Positions 50,565 to 61,400 are shown, counted from the stretch's first letter. The stretch: 64,000 nt of DNA from Polaribacter sp. L3A8 (GCF_009796785.1 NZ_CP047026.1:3578501-3642500); one strand, 5' to 3'. The notes: generated by a model not told the origin, from the sequence alone. Numbers and translations are program-made.

Positions 50565-51911
50565 TTAGATACTGAAAATTCTTTTCCAGCTTTTCTTTTT
50601 TAATTGGATATTCGTATTGTTTTCTTGATTGAATTTTGCTACAATTTCTGCTTCATGTAATTTGAAAAATTCTGGATCAAAATTAGCATCAGACAAAAAT
50701 TCTAAAACATATTCTACAGATTTATTTTCTGTTAACCATTTATCAAAAATTTCGTGACGCATTCTAATTCCAAAGGTATTAATCCCTATAAATTGCCTTG
50801 TATTTTTATCAAAAGAAATAGTGATACATTTATGCTCGTTTGGGTGCTTCCATTGAAAGTAAATTTCATTTTCTTTCATGCCTCTTTCACTAAAAACCCA
50901 ACCATAGGTTTGGTATTCTATATCTAAAAATTTAGCAGAATTAAACCAATGTCCTGGTTTATATGCTGTTTTGTTGCCACAAATTGTTTGTGCCAAAGTT
51001 TCTCCCATCATTCTACCCGTGTACCAAACAGCTTCAATATTTCTACGTTGTCCAATAGCTTCATGTTGCTCTGCACAATCGCCAATGGCATAAATATTAG
51101 GGATGTTGGTTTCTAAAAAACGATTTACTTTTACACCACGACCTAATTCTATACCAGATTCTTTTAAGAAATCTATATTTGGAGCAACACCAGCTGTTAA
51201 ACCAACAACATTACACGGAATTTCTTCGCCTGTTTCTTCAATAATTATCGATTTTACGCGCCCATTTTCATCAGATTTAATTTCTTTTAAATTGGTGCTT
51301 AATCGTAAATCTATGTGATGTTCCTTAATATGGTCATTAATCATTGCAGATTCTTGTGCTGGTAAAACTCCATTCCAAAAACTATCTTCACGTACTAAAA
51401 AAGTAACAGGTATTTTTCTACTTCTTAACATTTCTGCTAATTCAATACCAATTAAACCACCACCAACAATTACAGCTCTATTACAACTCTTATTGTCTGG
51501 AGCATATTTTTCTAGTTTCTCTAAATCTTGTTTATGGTACATACCTAAAGTGCCCTCTAAATCTTGCCCTGGCCATCCAAATTTATTTGGTTTAGAACCT
51601 GTAGCAATAATTAAACGATCAAAAGAAAGTGTTTCTCCATTTGTAAAATCTAATTGTTTTTTGTCTGTATTTACTTTTGATACCAAACCTTCTTTTAAAG
51701 AGATTCTGTTTTTCTCCCAAAACCAATTTTCATAAGGTTGCGTATGTTCAAACTTCATGTGCCCCATGTACACATACATAAGAGCAGTTCTAGAAAAGAA
51801 GTATTTAGTTTCTGCAGAAACAATGGTTATTTTGTTATCAGAATTTTTTCTGATATGTCTTGCAGCTGTAACGCCAGATATTCCGTTACCGATAATTACA
51901 ATATGTTCCAT
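50565..51911 (-). CDS. FAD/NAD(P)-dependent oxidoreductase (NirB/rubredoxin-reductase-like)
   Basis: The 448-residue pyridine-nucleotide-disulfide family protein has FAD motif VIIGNGISGVTAARHIRKN at 4-22, an NAD(P) motif AVIVGGGLIGIELAEMLRSR near 150 and a third motif IYAIGDCAEQHEAIG near 289. There is no redox CxxC, which is typical of ferredoxin/rubredoxin/nitrite reductase-type flavoproteins. The C-terminal 100 residues are an extension seen in this Bacteroidota subgroup. It is upstream of the polyferredoxin gene on the same strand and probably feeds it electrons from NAD(P)H. Confidence 0.9.
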   Translation of the reverse strand: MEHIVIIGNGISGVTAARHIRKNSDNKITIVSAETKYFFSRTALMYVYMGHMKFEHTQPYENWFWEKNRISLKEGLVSKVNTDKKQLDFTNGETLSFDRLIIATGSKPNKFGWPGQDLEGTLGMYHKQDLEKLEKYAPDNKSCNRAVIVGGGLIGIELAEMLRSRKIPVTFLVREDSFWNGVLPAQESAMINDHIKEHHIDLRLSTNLKEIKSDENGRVKSIIIEETGEEIPCNVVGLTAGVAPNIDFLKESGIELGRGVKVNRFLETNIPNIYAIGDCAEQHEAIGQRRNIEAVWYTGRMMGETLAQTICGNKTAYKPGHWFNSAKFLDIEYQTYGWVFSERGMKENEIYFQWKHPNEHKCITISFDKNTRQFIGINTFGIRMRHEIFDKWLTENKSVEYVLEFLSDANFDPEFFKLHEAEIVAKFNQENNTNIQLKKKSWKRIFSI

Positions 51912-52079
51912 AGTTGATTGATTGTTGGGGTTCTGTCGAAGCTAAAGTTAAGAACTTAATTATTAATCTTGAATTTAATTGAATTTAGAATGATTATAAA
52001 TAAAAAATATATTAGTAAGTATCTATCAATAGATTAGACTTATCTAAAAATTTTTATCAATAAATAGAATCAACCAATA

Positions 52080-52958
52080 ATGAAAAAAAATATATCAAAA
52101 GCTATTTTAGCAGCGGTTTTAGTTTTAAATTTAAGTGTCTTTGCACAAGAAGAAGACACTTCTAAAAGTAATATACAAACCTATACACCTTCTAAATTAT
52201 TAAATAAAGGCCAGTGGGATGTTAAGTTTTTTAACGGTTTATATACGCAAACAAGATCTGCAAATTCTAACGGAAAGAGTTCTTTAGATGCAAGCGGACG
52301 ATCTAACTTTTTTACAAGTACTTTAGATATTTTTACAGGTGTATCAGACAACAATCGTTTAAATGTTGGTTTATTATTAGAATATAGATCTAATACAAGA
52401 AACGGTAAAAGTGCAACGTCTGTTTTTAGTTTAGGAAACGATGCTAATTCTAGAAAAGGACTTTCTTCTTTTGCGCCTGCAATAAAATGGCAGCCGATTG
52501 AAAGTGTAGGTAATTTCTCTATACAAAGTGCTTTTCATATCCCTATTAATAAAGAAGAATCTGATGGAAATGGTGTTTATTTAGATCAAACGGCTTATAT
52601 GTTTCAAAATAGATTTTTCTACGATTATACTTTACCAAGCGGAAAATGGCAATTGTTTACAGAATTAGCAACAGAGTATAATTTTGGGTCAGAAGATAGT
52701 TTTGCGAATGATACATTTGTAGTTGCTCCAGGTGTTTTTATGAGTTATTTTCCAACAGATAAGTCTACCATTTTAGGTTTTGTACAACATTCTCAACGTT
52801 TTGGAGATTTTACACAAGATTATACCGCTTTAGGTTTTGGTGGAAAATATCAATTAAACAACACCTTAAATATAGAGGCTTTATATAGCAAGTTTGTAAG
52901 AGGTAATGATACTGGGTTAGGGCAAAGTTTTAACATTGGTTTAAGAGCTTTATTTTAA
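52080..52958 (+). CDS. Outer-membrane beta-barrel protein
   Basis: The 292-residue protein has a signal peptide (1-22, ending LSVFAQ) and a series of alternating amphipathic strands ending in the aromatic terminal strand SFNIGLRALF, typical of barrels inserted by BamA. No catalytic motif is seen. About 12-14 strands can be counted by eye. It is divergent from the FAD oxidoreductase gene and 23 bases before the GH113-like gene on the same strand. Confidence 0.8.
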   Translation: MKKNISKAILAAVLVLNLSVFAQEEDTSKSNIQTYTPSKLLNKGQWDVKFFNGLYTQTRSANSNGKSSLDASGRSNFFTSTLDIFTGVSDNNRLNVGLLLEYRSNTRNGKSATSVFSLGNDANSRKGLSSFAPAIKWQPIESVGNFSIQSAFHIPINKEESDGNGVYLDQTAYMFQNRFFYDYTLPSGKWQLFTELATEYNFGSEDSFANDTFVVAPGVFMSYFPTDKSTILGFVQHSQRFGDFTQDYTALGFGGKYQLNNTLNIEALYSKFVRGNDTGLGQSFNIGLRALF

Positions 52959-52981
52959 TTAAAAGCTATTTTTAGGACTTT

Positions 52982-53986
52982 ATGAAAACATATAAAATCC
53001 TTTTTTTATTGCTGATATTCATTCAGTTATCATGCAATAGTCAACAGAAAAAAATAAACGGAATTAGTTTTGTCGCATCAAGAGACAAAATTGATACAAC
53101 ACATACAAATTCAGTCTTAAGGGCACAAAGCAACTATGTTGCATTGATGCCCTTTGGTTTTATAAGAGATTTGTCATCGCCAAAAGTACTACACAATACA
53201 AGCAGACAGTGGTTTGGTGAAACCAATAAAGGTTTATTACAATATGCCAACGAATTTCAGAAAAACGATGTAAAGATTATGGTAAAACCTCAAATTTGGG
53301 TTGGTCATGGGTTTTTTACTGGGCATATAGAAATGGATTCTGAAGAAAAATGGGCTGTTTTAGAAAAATCATATTCAGAATTTATATTAACATATGCAAA
53401 ATCAGCACAAGAAATTAATGCAAATATTCTTTGTATAGGTACAGAATTAGAAAAATTTGTAATGAAGAGGCCAACCTATTGGCAAAATCTAATTAAAGAA
53501 ATAAAAAAAGTCTACAAAGGGAAATTAACGTACGCTGCAAATTGGGACGAATATAAACGGGTGCCTTTTTGGAGTGAGCTAGACTTTATTGGTGTTGATG
53601 CTTATTTTCCGGTAAGTGATAAGAAATCGCCAACGGTAGAAGAGTTAGAAATTGGTTGGAAACTACATAAGGAAGAAATTAAAAGCGTACAGAAAAAATT
53701 TAATAGACCTATTTTGTTTACTGAATTTGGATATAGAAGCGTAGATTTTACAGGAAAAGAACCTTGGGATGCAAATAGGGTAGAGGGCAAAGTAAATTTA
53801 CAAGCACAAGTAAATGGCTTACAGGCAATACACAACCAGTTTTGGAAAGAAGATTGGTTTGCAGGAGGTTTTGTTTGGAAATGGTTTCATAGATACGATA
53901 AAGTTGGTGGAGAAAACGATAATAGATTTACACCTCAAAATAAGCCAGCAGAATTAGTTCTTAGAAAGTTATATGAGCAAAAATAG
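52982..53986 (+). CDS. GH113-like glycoside hydrolase, lipoprotein
   Basis: The 334-residue lipoprotein (lipobox FIQLSC, Cys18) has a TIM-barrel of the glycoside hydrolase clan A, closest to GH113 beta-mannanases: MVKPQIWVGHGFF near 100, LCIGTELEKFV with acid/base Glu155, SELDFIGVDAYFPVSD, and FTEFGYRSVDF with nucleophile Glu248. It ends in a VWKWFHRYDKVGG segment. It should cut beta-linked mannose or glucose polymers in the periplasm or at the surface, substrate unproven. It follows a barrel gene by 23 bases and may be co-transcribed with it. Confidence 0.88.
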   Translation: MKTYKILFLLLIFIQLSCNSQQKKINGISFVASRDKIDTTHTNSVLRAQSNYVALMPFGFIRDLSSPKVLHNTSRQWFGETNKGLLQYANEFQKNDVKIMVKPQIWVGHGFFTGHIEMDSEEKWAVLEKSYSEFILTYAKSAQEINANILCIGTELEKFVMKRPTYWQNLIKEIKKVYKGKLTYAANWDEYKRVPFWSELDFIGVDAYFPVSDKKSPTVEELEIGWKLHKEEIKSVQKKFNRPILFTEFGYRSVDFTGKEPWDANRVEGKVNLQAQVNGLQAIHNQFWKEDWFAGGFVWKWFHRYDKVGGENDNRFTPQNKPAELVLRKLYEQK

Positions 53987-54032
53987 ATTTTAAAATATGA
54001 CGAATGTCCTATATCTATTTAAGTTTAGATCT

Positions 54033-54040
54033 TAAATTTG
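54033..54040 (+). promoter_or_regulatory. -7 element of the universal stress protein gene
   Basis: TAAATTTG matches TAnnTTTG, 26 bases before the ATG at 54066. No TTG was found at the -33 distance. Confidence 0.5.
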
Positions 54041-54065
54041 TAACTATAACCAATAAACCACTAGC

Positions 54066-54899
54066 ATGAAAAAAATAATTGTACCCATAGATTTTTCTAA
54101 ACACTCTGAGTATGCGTTAAAAACGGCTGCCTTATTAGCTAAAAAATACAATGCTACTGTGTATGCTTTGCATATGTTAGATATGCAAGAAGTGTCTTTA
54201 ACAGAAAGTGAAAATAACCAACAAGAAAAAGCAATATATTTCTTAAAATTAGCGGAAAAAAAGTTTAAACATTTTTTGGTAAAAGAATATTTAGAAGGCG
54301 TAAAATTGGTGCCTATTATTAAGCATTTTAAAGTTTTTAGTGAAATAAATGCTATTGCAGAAGAAGTAAAAGCAGATTTAATTATTATGGGGTCTCACGG
54401 AGTAAGTGGGCTTAAAGAGTTTTTTGTAGGTTCTAATACAGAAAAAGTGGTAAGGTTTGCAAATCTACCAGTTTTAATCGTTAAAAATGAAATGATTAAT
54501 ACAGATTTTTCTGACATTGTGGTAGCAACAGATTTTTCTGAAGAAAGTATTCCTGCTTTTAAAAGCATGTTAAAAGCAGTAGATTTTCTAAATGCACGTA
54601 AGCATATTTTATATGTAAACTTACCAAATGAAGAATTTAAAACAACTTCTGAAATGGAAGCGTTGGCAAATAATTTTTTATTAAAAGCAGAAGGAAACAT
54701 TGATAGAATGATTAATGTAAATTATGTTTGCGATAGATCTGTAGAAAAAGGAATTCTAAATTTCTCTAATGCAGTAGGTGCAGATTTAATTTCTGTAATT
54801 ACGCATGGTAGAAAAGGAATATCTCATATTTTTGCAGGAAGTATTGCCGAGGATATTGCAAATCATTCTACCTTGCCAATTTTGACTATTAAAATTTAA
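54066..54899 (+). CDS. Universal stress protein, tandem Usp domains
   Basis: The 277-residue protein contains two Usp domains: residues 1-145 (start KKIIVPIDFSKHSEYALKTA; end MGSHGVSGLKEFFVGSNTEKV) and 150-277 (VVATDFSEES; THGRKGISHIFAGSIAEDI). The first has the G-2x-G-9x-G-(S/T) nucleotide-binding pattern in MGSHGVSGLKEFFVGSNTE; the second has a close HGRKG variant. Double-Usp proteins bind ATP or AMP and help stress survival. It starts the unit that continues, after 6 bases, with the duplicated lipoprotein. Confidence 0.94.
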   Translation: MKKIIVPIDFSKHSEYALKTAALLAKKYNATVYALHMLDMQEVSLTESENNQQEKAIYFLKLAEKKFKHFLVKEYLEGVKLVPIIKHFKVFSEINAIAEEVKADLIIMGSHGVSGLKEFFVGSNTEKVVRFANLPVLIVKNEMINTDFSDIVVATDFSEESIPAFKSMLKAVDFLNARKHILYVNLPNEEFKTTSEMEALANNFLLKAEGNIDRMINVNYVCDRSVEKGILNFSNAVGADLISVITHGRKGISHIFAGSIAEDIANHSTLPILTIKI

Positions 54900-54905
54900 G
54901 AATAC

Positions 54906-56309
54906 ATGACTATTAAAAACTTGTTGCTCACATTTTTTTGCTCTTTTTTTCTCTTTTCTTGTACCCAAGATACTGATATTACTGTACCAAGAAATTTACA
55001 AGAATATATAGATGCCTCATCAAATAATTTAGGAGAGACCTTTGCTTATGCAGCAAGTGCAAGTGGTAGCGCAAGTACTGTTTATATTTATGCAGCACCA
55101 GAAGATGGCGCCACAGATCTTAGATATTATGAAGCAGATAGTTTAAATGTAGATGATGAAAATGATTTTACAAATTATAGAAGACAAAACTTAACGGTAA
55201 CAGGTCTTTTTGATGGAAAATTACAACGTTTTACGAGGTTGGGTGAAGATGAAAATTGGTGTTTGGTTACGTATATGTTAGACGGAGAATTGAAAAAGTC
55301 TGCGCCAATTCGTTTAAAAAATGCATCAAAATTAACAAGTTGGACCAATAACGTAACCATTGAATTTACAGAAACCTTAAAACCAAAGTTTACCTGGACA
55401 GATATAGTAGATGCAGATGATGCTATTTATTTTGCAGCAATATCTAAAGTAGAAGACAACTCATTTGTTTCTGGTACGTATACTTTAGATAAAACATTCC
55501 AATATTTTGATACCTCAAATGTAGAAGTTAATATAAACACTCCATTAACGCCAGATGATTTAGTAGAAGATACAGAATACCTTTTTACCATGATGGCTAT
55601 TAGTGCAGATAATTGGGTTAATACTGTAATCGAAGAAACATTTATTCCAAGAAATTTACAAGAATATTTAGATTTTAATTCAGAAAAAACGCTAGAAAAA
55701 GCAACTGCCTTTGCAGCAAGTGCTAGTGGCTCAGAAAGTCTTACTTATATTTATTACGATCATCTAATAGGAGCCTCTGCAATGCGATATTATGAAACCG
55801 ATAATTTAGATGTAGATAAAAACGATTTTTCTAAATATAGAAGAAAAAGTTTGACGGATGCAGCTGTTTATGGAGGAGAACTTAGAAGGTACTCTAGAAC
55901 AGATACAGAAGAAAGTTGGTGTATTGTAACATTTGTTGTTGGTGATAAATTATACAAATCTGCTCCTGTAAAAATAAAAATTTTAAACAGACCTACAGAA
56001 TGGTTAACGGAACTTTCTGTTGATTTTCCAGAAACCTTAAAACCAAAGTTTACTTGGCTAGACGGAAAGTATTTAGAAAGCACTAATTATTTACAAGTAA
56101 TTACAGATAGTGAAAGCAACTTTTTGTCAGGCACATTTACAGAAAATAAAACATTTCAATACTATGTAGACACTAATGTAATTGCAAAAATTAATCTAGA
56201 AACTCCGGCAGATTTAATTTTTGATGACGAATATAATGTAACTGTGATGGGTATAAGTGAAGATAATTGGGTAAATTTGGTTATTCAAGAATCTTTTATT
56301 GTAGAATAG
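54906..56309 (+). CDS. Lipoprotein with two ~220-residue tandem repeats
   Basis: The 467-residue lipoprotein (lipobox LFSC, Cys19) consists of two copies of one domain, about residues 27-245 and 248-467. Each copy begins PRNLQEY, then has FA.AASASGS, a YYE.D.L.VD segment, an ENWC/ESWC segment with one cysteine, ETLKPKFTW and a D.EY..TVM-like end. The DNA is also close: CCAAGAAATTTACAAGAAT and GAAACCTTAAAACCAAAGTT occur in both copies. The domain was not recognised; it looks like a beta-sandwich. It is coupled to a downstream Omp85-like gene and both probably act at the outer membrane. Confidence 0.85.
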   Translation: MTIKNLLLTFFCSFFLFSCTQDTDITVPRNLQEYIDASSNNLGETFAYAASASGSASTVYIYAAPEDGATDLRYYEADSLNVDDENDFTNYRRQNLTVTGLFDGKLQRFTRLGEDENWCLVTYMLDGELKKSAPIRLKNASKLTSWTNNVTIEFTETLKPKFTWTDIVDADDAIYFAAISKVEDNSFVSGTYTLDKTFQYFDTSNVEVNINTPLTPDDLVEDTEYLFTMMAISADNWVNTVIEETFIPRNLQEYLDFNSEKTLEKATAFAASASGSESLTYIYYDHLIGASAMRYYETDNLDVDKNDFSKYRRKSLTDAAVYGGELRRYSRTDTEESWCIVTFVVGDKLYKSAPVKIKILNRPTEWLTELSVDFPETLKPKFTWLDGKYLESTNYLQVITDSESNFLSGTFTENKTFQYYVDTNVIAKINLETPADLIFDDEYNVTVMGISEDNWVNLVIQESFIVE

Positions 56310-57586
56310 TGAACTCTAAAAACTGTGTTTTTTTTCTTTTTTTATCCATAACGTCTTTGCTGTTTTCGCAAGAGAACACAATTGTTGATGTTGAAATTAA
56401 AGGAATAAAAAGGTTAAAGGAATCATTTGTTCATCAGATTATACAAACAAAAAAAGGTGTTGTATTAGATTCTGCTGCTATAGAAAAAGACATCATTCTT
56501 TTAAAAAGGTTACCTGTAGTTGGGCATGCATATTATCAAGTATTTCGTACCAATGATCATCTTTATAAGGTATCTATAAATATAGAAGAAAACTTTACCA
56601 TTTTACCCGAAGTTAATTTTTGGACCACTACAAATCAGCAGTTTTCTTATAAATTAGGGTTGTATGATTATAATTTTTTAGGAAGAAATATCACCTTTGG
56701 TGGATTTTATCAAAACAACGGTTTCGATTCTTATGCCATTAACTTTAAAGCACCCAATTTATTTTCTAAAAAGTGGGGTTTAGCATTAAATCATCAAAAC
56801 TGGAAAAGTGAAGAGCCTTTGTATTTTGGAGAAAAAACTGCAAATTACTTGTATAACAACATTTCTTTTGAAGCACTAGGCTTGTATCAAATCAACCTAA
56901 AAAATCAATTTAATTTTGGTGTAAATCTTTTTAATGAAAAATATCAATATTTATCAGGAGCAACAGATCCTTCAATTCCACAAAATTTAGATTTAGATAA
57001 AAGGTTATTCAAATTAGTGTACACGTATAATAATTTAGACTACTATTATCAATATGTAAATGGTTTTAAGAGTGTTTTATATGCCCAATATGTTATTTCT
57101 AACAATAATGCTTTTCAAGAAGATTTTTTAATTGCCTGGAACGATTTTTTCTATTACAAAAGACTCGGAGAAAAAGGAAATTGGACGAATAGAGTTCGTT
57201 TTGGTTTATCCTCTAATCAAGAAACACCTTTTGCACCTTTTGCTTTAGATAACAATGTAAACTTACGGGGAGTAGGTATTTTGGTTGATAGAGGGACAGG
57301 AGTAGTTGTTTGGAACACGGAATATAGACATACTGTTTTCGATAATAAAAGGATGGCAATTCAGACCAACGTTTTTACAGATTTTGGTTCTTGGAGAAAC
57401 CCAGGAGGTGAATTAAATGACTTTTTTGAAAGTGAAAATGTAAGAGTGTATTCTGGTTTTGGTTTGCGTTTTATCAGTAAAAAAATATACAATGCTACTT
57501 TTAGAATCGATTATGGTTTTCGAATTTCTAACAATTCTGGGCAATCTAAAGGAGGTTTAGTATTTGGAATTGGGCAATATTTTTAA
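56309..57586 (+). CDS. Omp85-family outer-membrane protein with one POTRA domain
   Basis: The 425-residue protein begins at GTG 56309, which overlaps the TAG of the previous gene as TAGTG. This start gives a good signal peptide (MNSKNCVFFLFLSITSLLFSQ), while the longer TTG start at 56267 would add a non-signal tail. After it comes a POTRA-like domain (about 25-100; VDVEIKGIKRLKESFVHQII), then a 16-strand-type barrel with the Omp85 motifs VNLRGVGILVDRG near 325 and FTDFGSWR near 369. Omp85 proteins insert or secrete proteins; BamA has five POTRAs, so this is a short, specialised or TamA/ShlB-like member. Confidence 0.82.
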   Translation: MNSKNCVFFLFLSITSLLFSQENTIVDVEIKGIKRLKESFVHQIIQTKKGVVLDSAAIEKDIILLKRLPVVGHAYYQVFRTNDHLYKVSINIEENFTILPEVNFWTTTNQQFSYKLGLYDYNFLGRNITFGGFYQNNGFDSYAINFKAPNLFSKKWGLALNHQNWKSEEPLYFGEKTANYLYNNISFEALGLYQINLKNQFNFGVNLFNEKYQYLSGATDPSIPQNLDLDKRLFKLVYTYNNLDYYYQYVNGFKSVLYAQYVISNNNAFQEDFLIAWNDFFYYKRLGEKGNWTNRVRFGLSSNQETPFAPFALDNNVNLRGVGILVDRGTGVVVWNTEYRHTVFDNKRMAIQTNVFTDFGSWRNPGGELNDFFESENVRVYSGFGLRFISKKIYNATFRIDYGFRISNNSGQSKGGLVFGIGQYF

Positions 57587-57629
57587 TTTTAATTTAATAT
57601 TAGTTTCTTACTACTTAAAGATAAACCCT

Positions 57630-57637
57630 TAGTTTTG
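57630..57637 (+). promoter_or_regulatory. -7 element of the phosphoesterase gene
   Basis: TAGTTTTG matches TAnnTTTG. It overlaps an upstream TTG (57635) in frame with the gene, favouring translation from ATG 57656. Confidence 0.5.
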
Positions 57638-57655
57638 CCTAAAAATAAAATTAAG

Positions 57656-58387
57656 ATGAGAACTTTTGCAATTGGAGATATTCATGGTGGATTAAAAGCA
57701 TTAATTCAGGTTTTAAATAAACTAGAATTAAAAGAAGATGATAAAATTATTTTCATGGGAGACTATGTAGATGGTTGGAGTGAATCTGCACAAGTTGTTC
57801 AACTTTTAATTGATTTGTCAAAGAAATTCAATTGTATTTTTATCAAAGGAAACCATGATGTTTGGTGTGAAAATTGGTTAAAAGATGAAAGCGATGTAAA
57901 TTCTTCTTGGTATTTACACGGAGGTAAAGAAACTATGGAAAGTTATGAGGGCTTTTCTGTGGATGAAAAACAACAACATATTACATTTTTCGATAGTTTG
58001 CCGTTATACCATATAGATACAGAGAACAGGTTGTTTTTACATGCAGGTTTTACTTCTATGCACGGAGTAGAAAGAGAGCAATTTGAAGCATTATTTTATT
58101 TAGATAGATCTTTGTGGGAAATGTTGTTAGCAATGGATAAAACGATCGGAAAAGACTCTATTTTTTATCCTAAAAGAATACAACATTATAAAGAAATATA
58201 CATTGGTCATACGCCAACAACTAATTATAACGAGCCCAACCCAATGAATATTGCTAATGTTTGGAATGTTGATACAGGTGCTGCTTTTAAAGGAAGAGTT
58301 ACAGGGATAAATATTGATACCAAAGCGTTTGTGCAAAGCGATAATTTACCCGATTTGTATCCTGATGAAAAAGGGAGGAATAAATAA
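57656..58387 (+). CDS. Calcineurin-like serine/threonine phosphatase
   Basis: The 243-residue metallophosphoesterase has the motif series GDIHGG at 6-11, MGDYVDGWSESAQ near 35, GNHDVW near 68 and histidines in LFLHAGF and YIGHTPT, which complete the dinuclear metal site. It resembles PrpA-like PPP phosphatases, active on phosphoproteins or Ap4A-type substrates. The ATG at 57656 is chosen because the longer start at 57635 is inside the promoter. It is monocistronic, ending at a bidirectional terminator with pyc. Confidence 0.92.
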   Translation: MRTFAIGDIHGGLKALIQVLNKLELKEDDKIIFMGDYVDGWSESAQVVQLLIDLSKKFNCIFIKGNHDVWCENWLKDESDVNSSWYLHGGKETMESYEGFSVDEKQQHITFFDSLPLYHIDTENRLFLHAGFTSMHGVEREQFEALFYLDRSLWEMLLAMDKTIGKDSIFYPKRIQHYKEIYIGHTPTTNYNEPNPMNIANVWNVDTGAAFKGRVTGINIDTKAFVQSDNLPDLYPDEKGRNK

Positions 58388-58419
58388 GAGAACAGTTATT
58401 CTTAATCTATCATAAATAT

Positions 58420-58456
58420 AAAGCCCAAAATAATCAACAAATTATTTCGGGCTTTA
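58420..58456. terminator. Bidirectional terminator, phosphoesterase / pyc
   Basis: AAAGCCC and GGGCTTT arms, with inner ATAAT/ATTAT pairing, form a long hairpin between convergent genes, about 20 bases from the pyc stop. Confidence 0.85.
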
Positions 58457-58476
58457 AAATAAATTACATCTATTTA

Positions 58477-61400
58477 TCAATCAATAGTTAATACTAAATC
58501 TTCAGAATTTACCATTCCTCCAGCCTTTAAGACTATTTTTTTAATAGTTGCATCTTCTACAGCTGTTATTGTTGTTTCCATTTTCATGGCTTCTATAATA
58601 AATAAAGGTTGATTTTTAGTTACTTTTTCACCCTTTTTAACCAAAAGAGTAGATAGCATTCCTTGTAAAGGTGCTCCGATTTCTTTCGGATCATTTTTGT
58701 CTGCCTTCATGTTTTCTACGGTATTTACTTTAACAGATTCGTCTTTTACTTGTACAGATCTACCTTGTCCGTTTACTTTAAAATAAACAGTAACCATTCC
58801 TTTATTATTTGCTTCTCCAACAGAGTCTAACGTAATTAATAAGGTTTTTCCTCTGTCTAATTCTATAATAATTTCTTCACCTCTTTCCATTCCGTAGAAG
58901 AAATTTTTAGTTGGTAAATTAACTAAACTATCATATTTTAAATGTTTATTATAAGCATCTGTAAATACTTTCGGATATAATTTATACGATAAGAAATCTG
59001 TAAAATCTATTGGTCTGCTTAAATCATTTTCAAAGATTTTTCTAAAATCTTTGTAAGCTGCATCAATATCTAAAGGTTTAATATGTGCATTTGGTCTGTC
59101 TGTATATGGTTTTTGATCTTTTAAAATTAATTTCTGCAAATCTTTAGGAAAACCACCAACTGGCTGACCTAAATCTCCTTTAAAGAAACTCACTACAGAT
59201 TGCGGAAATGAAATGGTATCGCCACGTTCTAACACATCTTGCACGGTTAAATTATTGCTCACTAAATACTGCGCCATATCTCCAACTACTTTAGAACTCG
59301 GAGTTACCTTTACAATATCACCAAAAAGAAGATTTACATCTCCATACATTTTTGTAATTTCATGAAAACGATCTTCTAGGCCTAACGCTTGTGCTTGTGG
59401 TTTTAAGTTTGAATATTGTCCTCCAGGAATTTCGTGTTTAAAGACTTCTCCAGAACCTGCTTTTAAACCAGATTCAAACGGATAATAGTATTCTCTTACT
59501 GTTTCCCAATAGTTAGAATATTCATTTAACGAATCGATGTTTAAATTGCTTTCTCTATCGTTGAATTTCATCATTTCTACCACTGAATTAAAATTAGGTT
59601 GCGATGTTAAGCCAGATAAACCACCTAAGGCAACATCTACCACATCAACACCGGCTTCAATTGCTTTTAAATACGTTGCAGATTGTATTGATGAAGTATC
59701 ATGTGTATGTAAATGAATAGGGATATTTACTTCTTGTTTTAAAGCTGAAACTAATTCGAAAGCAGCATAAGGTTTTAATAAACCAGCCATATCTTTAATA
59801 GCCAAAATATGTGCTCCAGCATTTTCGATGTCTTTAGCTAAATTGGTATAATATTTAAGATTGTATTTTGTGTTCTTTGTATTTAAAATATCTCCCGTAT
59901 AACAGATAGAACCTTCTGCCAATCCGTTTGTTCTAGTACGAACATGTTCTATACATGGGGCAATAGATTTCATCCAATTTAAAGAATCGAAAATTCTAAA
60001 AATATCGACACCATTTTCCCAAGATTTTTCAACAAAACTTGCTATTAAATTATCTGGGTAGGCAGTGTATCCAACTCCGTTGGATCCTCTAAGTAACATT
60101 TGCAGCAATACATTTGGCATTGCCTTGCGTAATCGTTGCAGTCTTTCCCAAGGGTTTTCTTGTAAAAATCGCATACAAACATCAAAAGTTGCGCCTCCCC
60201 AAACTTCCATACTAAAAATATCTGGATTGTTTTTTGCATAGCCTTCTGCCACTTTTATCATATCAAAAGTTCGCATTCTGGTTGCGAGCAAACTCTGATG
60301 TGCATCTCGCATGGTGGTATCTGTAAAATGAATTTTCTTTTCATTTTTTAACCATTCAGAAAATTTATCGGGTCCTAGTTCGGTTAATAAATCTTTTGTC
60401 CCTTTGGGGTAGCTTGCTTTTTTATCAAACTTAGGCACAATGGGTTTTACAAACGTTTTTGTTGGATCTAATTTTTTTACATCCGGATTTCCGTTCACAA
60501 CAACATCACCTAAATAGGTAACCAGTTTTGTAGCTCTGTTTCTAGGCGCTTTAAAAATAAATAAATCAGGATTTTGTTTGATGAAATTAACTGTTACTTC
60601 TCCTTTTCTAAAAGTTTCGTGCTGTAAAATATTGTCTAAAAAAGGCATATTTGTTTTTACACCTCTAATTCTAAATTCTGCCAATGCTCTACGAACCTTT
60701 CTACAAGCGCCATCTAAAGTTCTACTATTTGCAGTAACTTTTACCAACATAGAATCGAAAAAAGGTGAAATAATAGCACCTTGATACACACTACCTGCAT
60801 CTAAACGAATTCCGAATCCAGATGCACTTCTGTAGGTTGTAATTTCTCCGTAATCGGGTTTAAAATCGTTTTGTGGATCTTCGGTTGTAATTCTACATTG
60901 CAATGCATAACCGTTTACTTTTACAGCTTCTTGATTTGGTATTTTTATTTGTTGATCGGCTAATTTATAACCGCCAGCAATAAATAATTGTGTTTTTATC
61001 AAGTCGATGTTGGTAACTACTTCGGTAACGGTATGTTCTACTTGAACTCTTGGGTTTACCTCAATAAAGTAGATAGAATCGTCATCATCAACCAAAAACT
61101 CTACCGTACCAATATTATTATAATCTACTGCTTTACAAATATTAATTGCGTAGGTGTAAAGCGCATTTTTTATTGTTGGTTTTAAATCGAAAGAAGGCGC
61201 AAATTCAATTACTTTTTGATAACGACGTTGCACAGAACAATCTCGTTCAAAAAGATGTACTGTGTTTCCGTAATTATCGGCAACAATTTGTATTTCTATG
61301 TGTTTTGGGTTTTCTACAAATTTTTCTAGAAAAACAGTATCATCGCCAAAAGCATTTAAAGCTTCTCGTTTACTTTCGTTAAAAGCACCTTTTAATTCAT

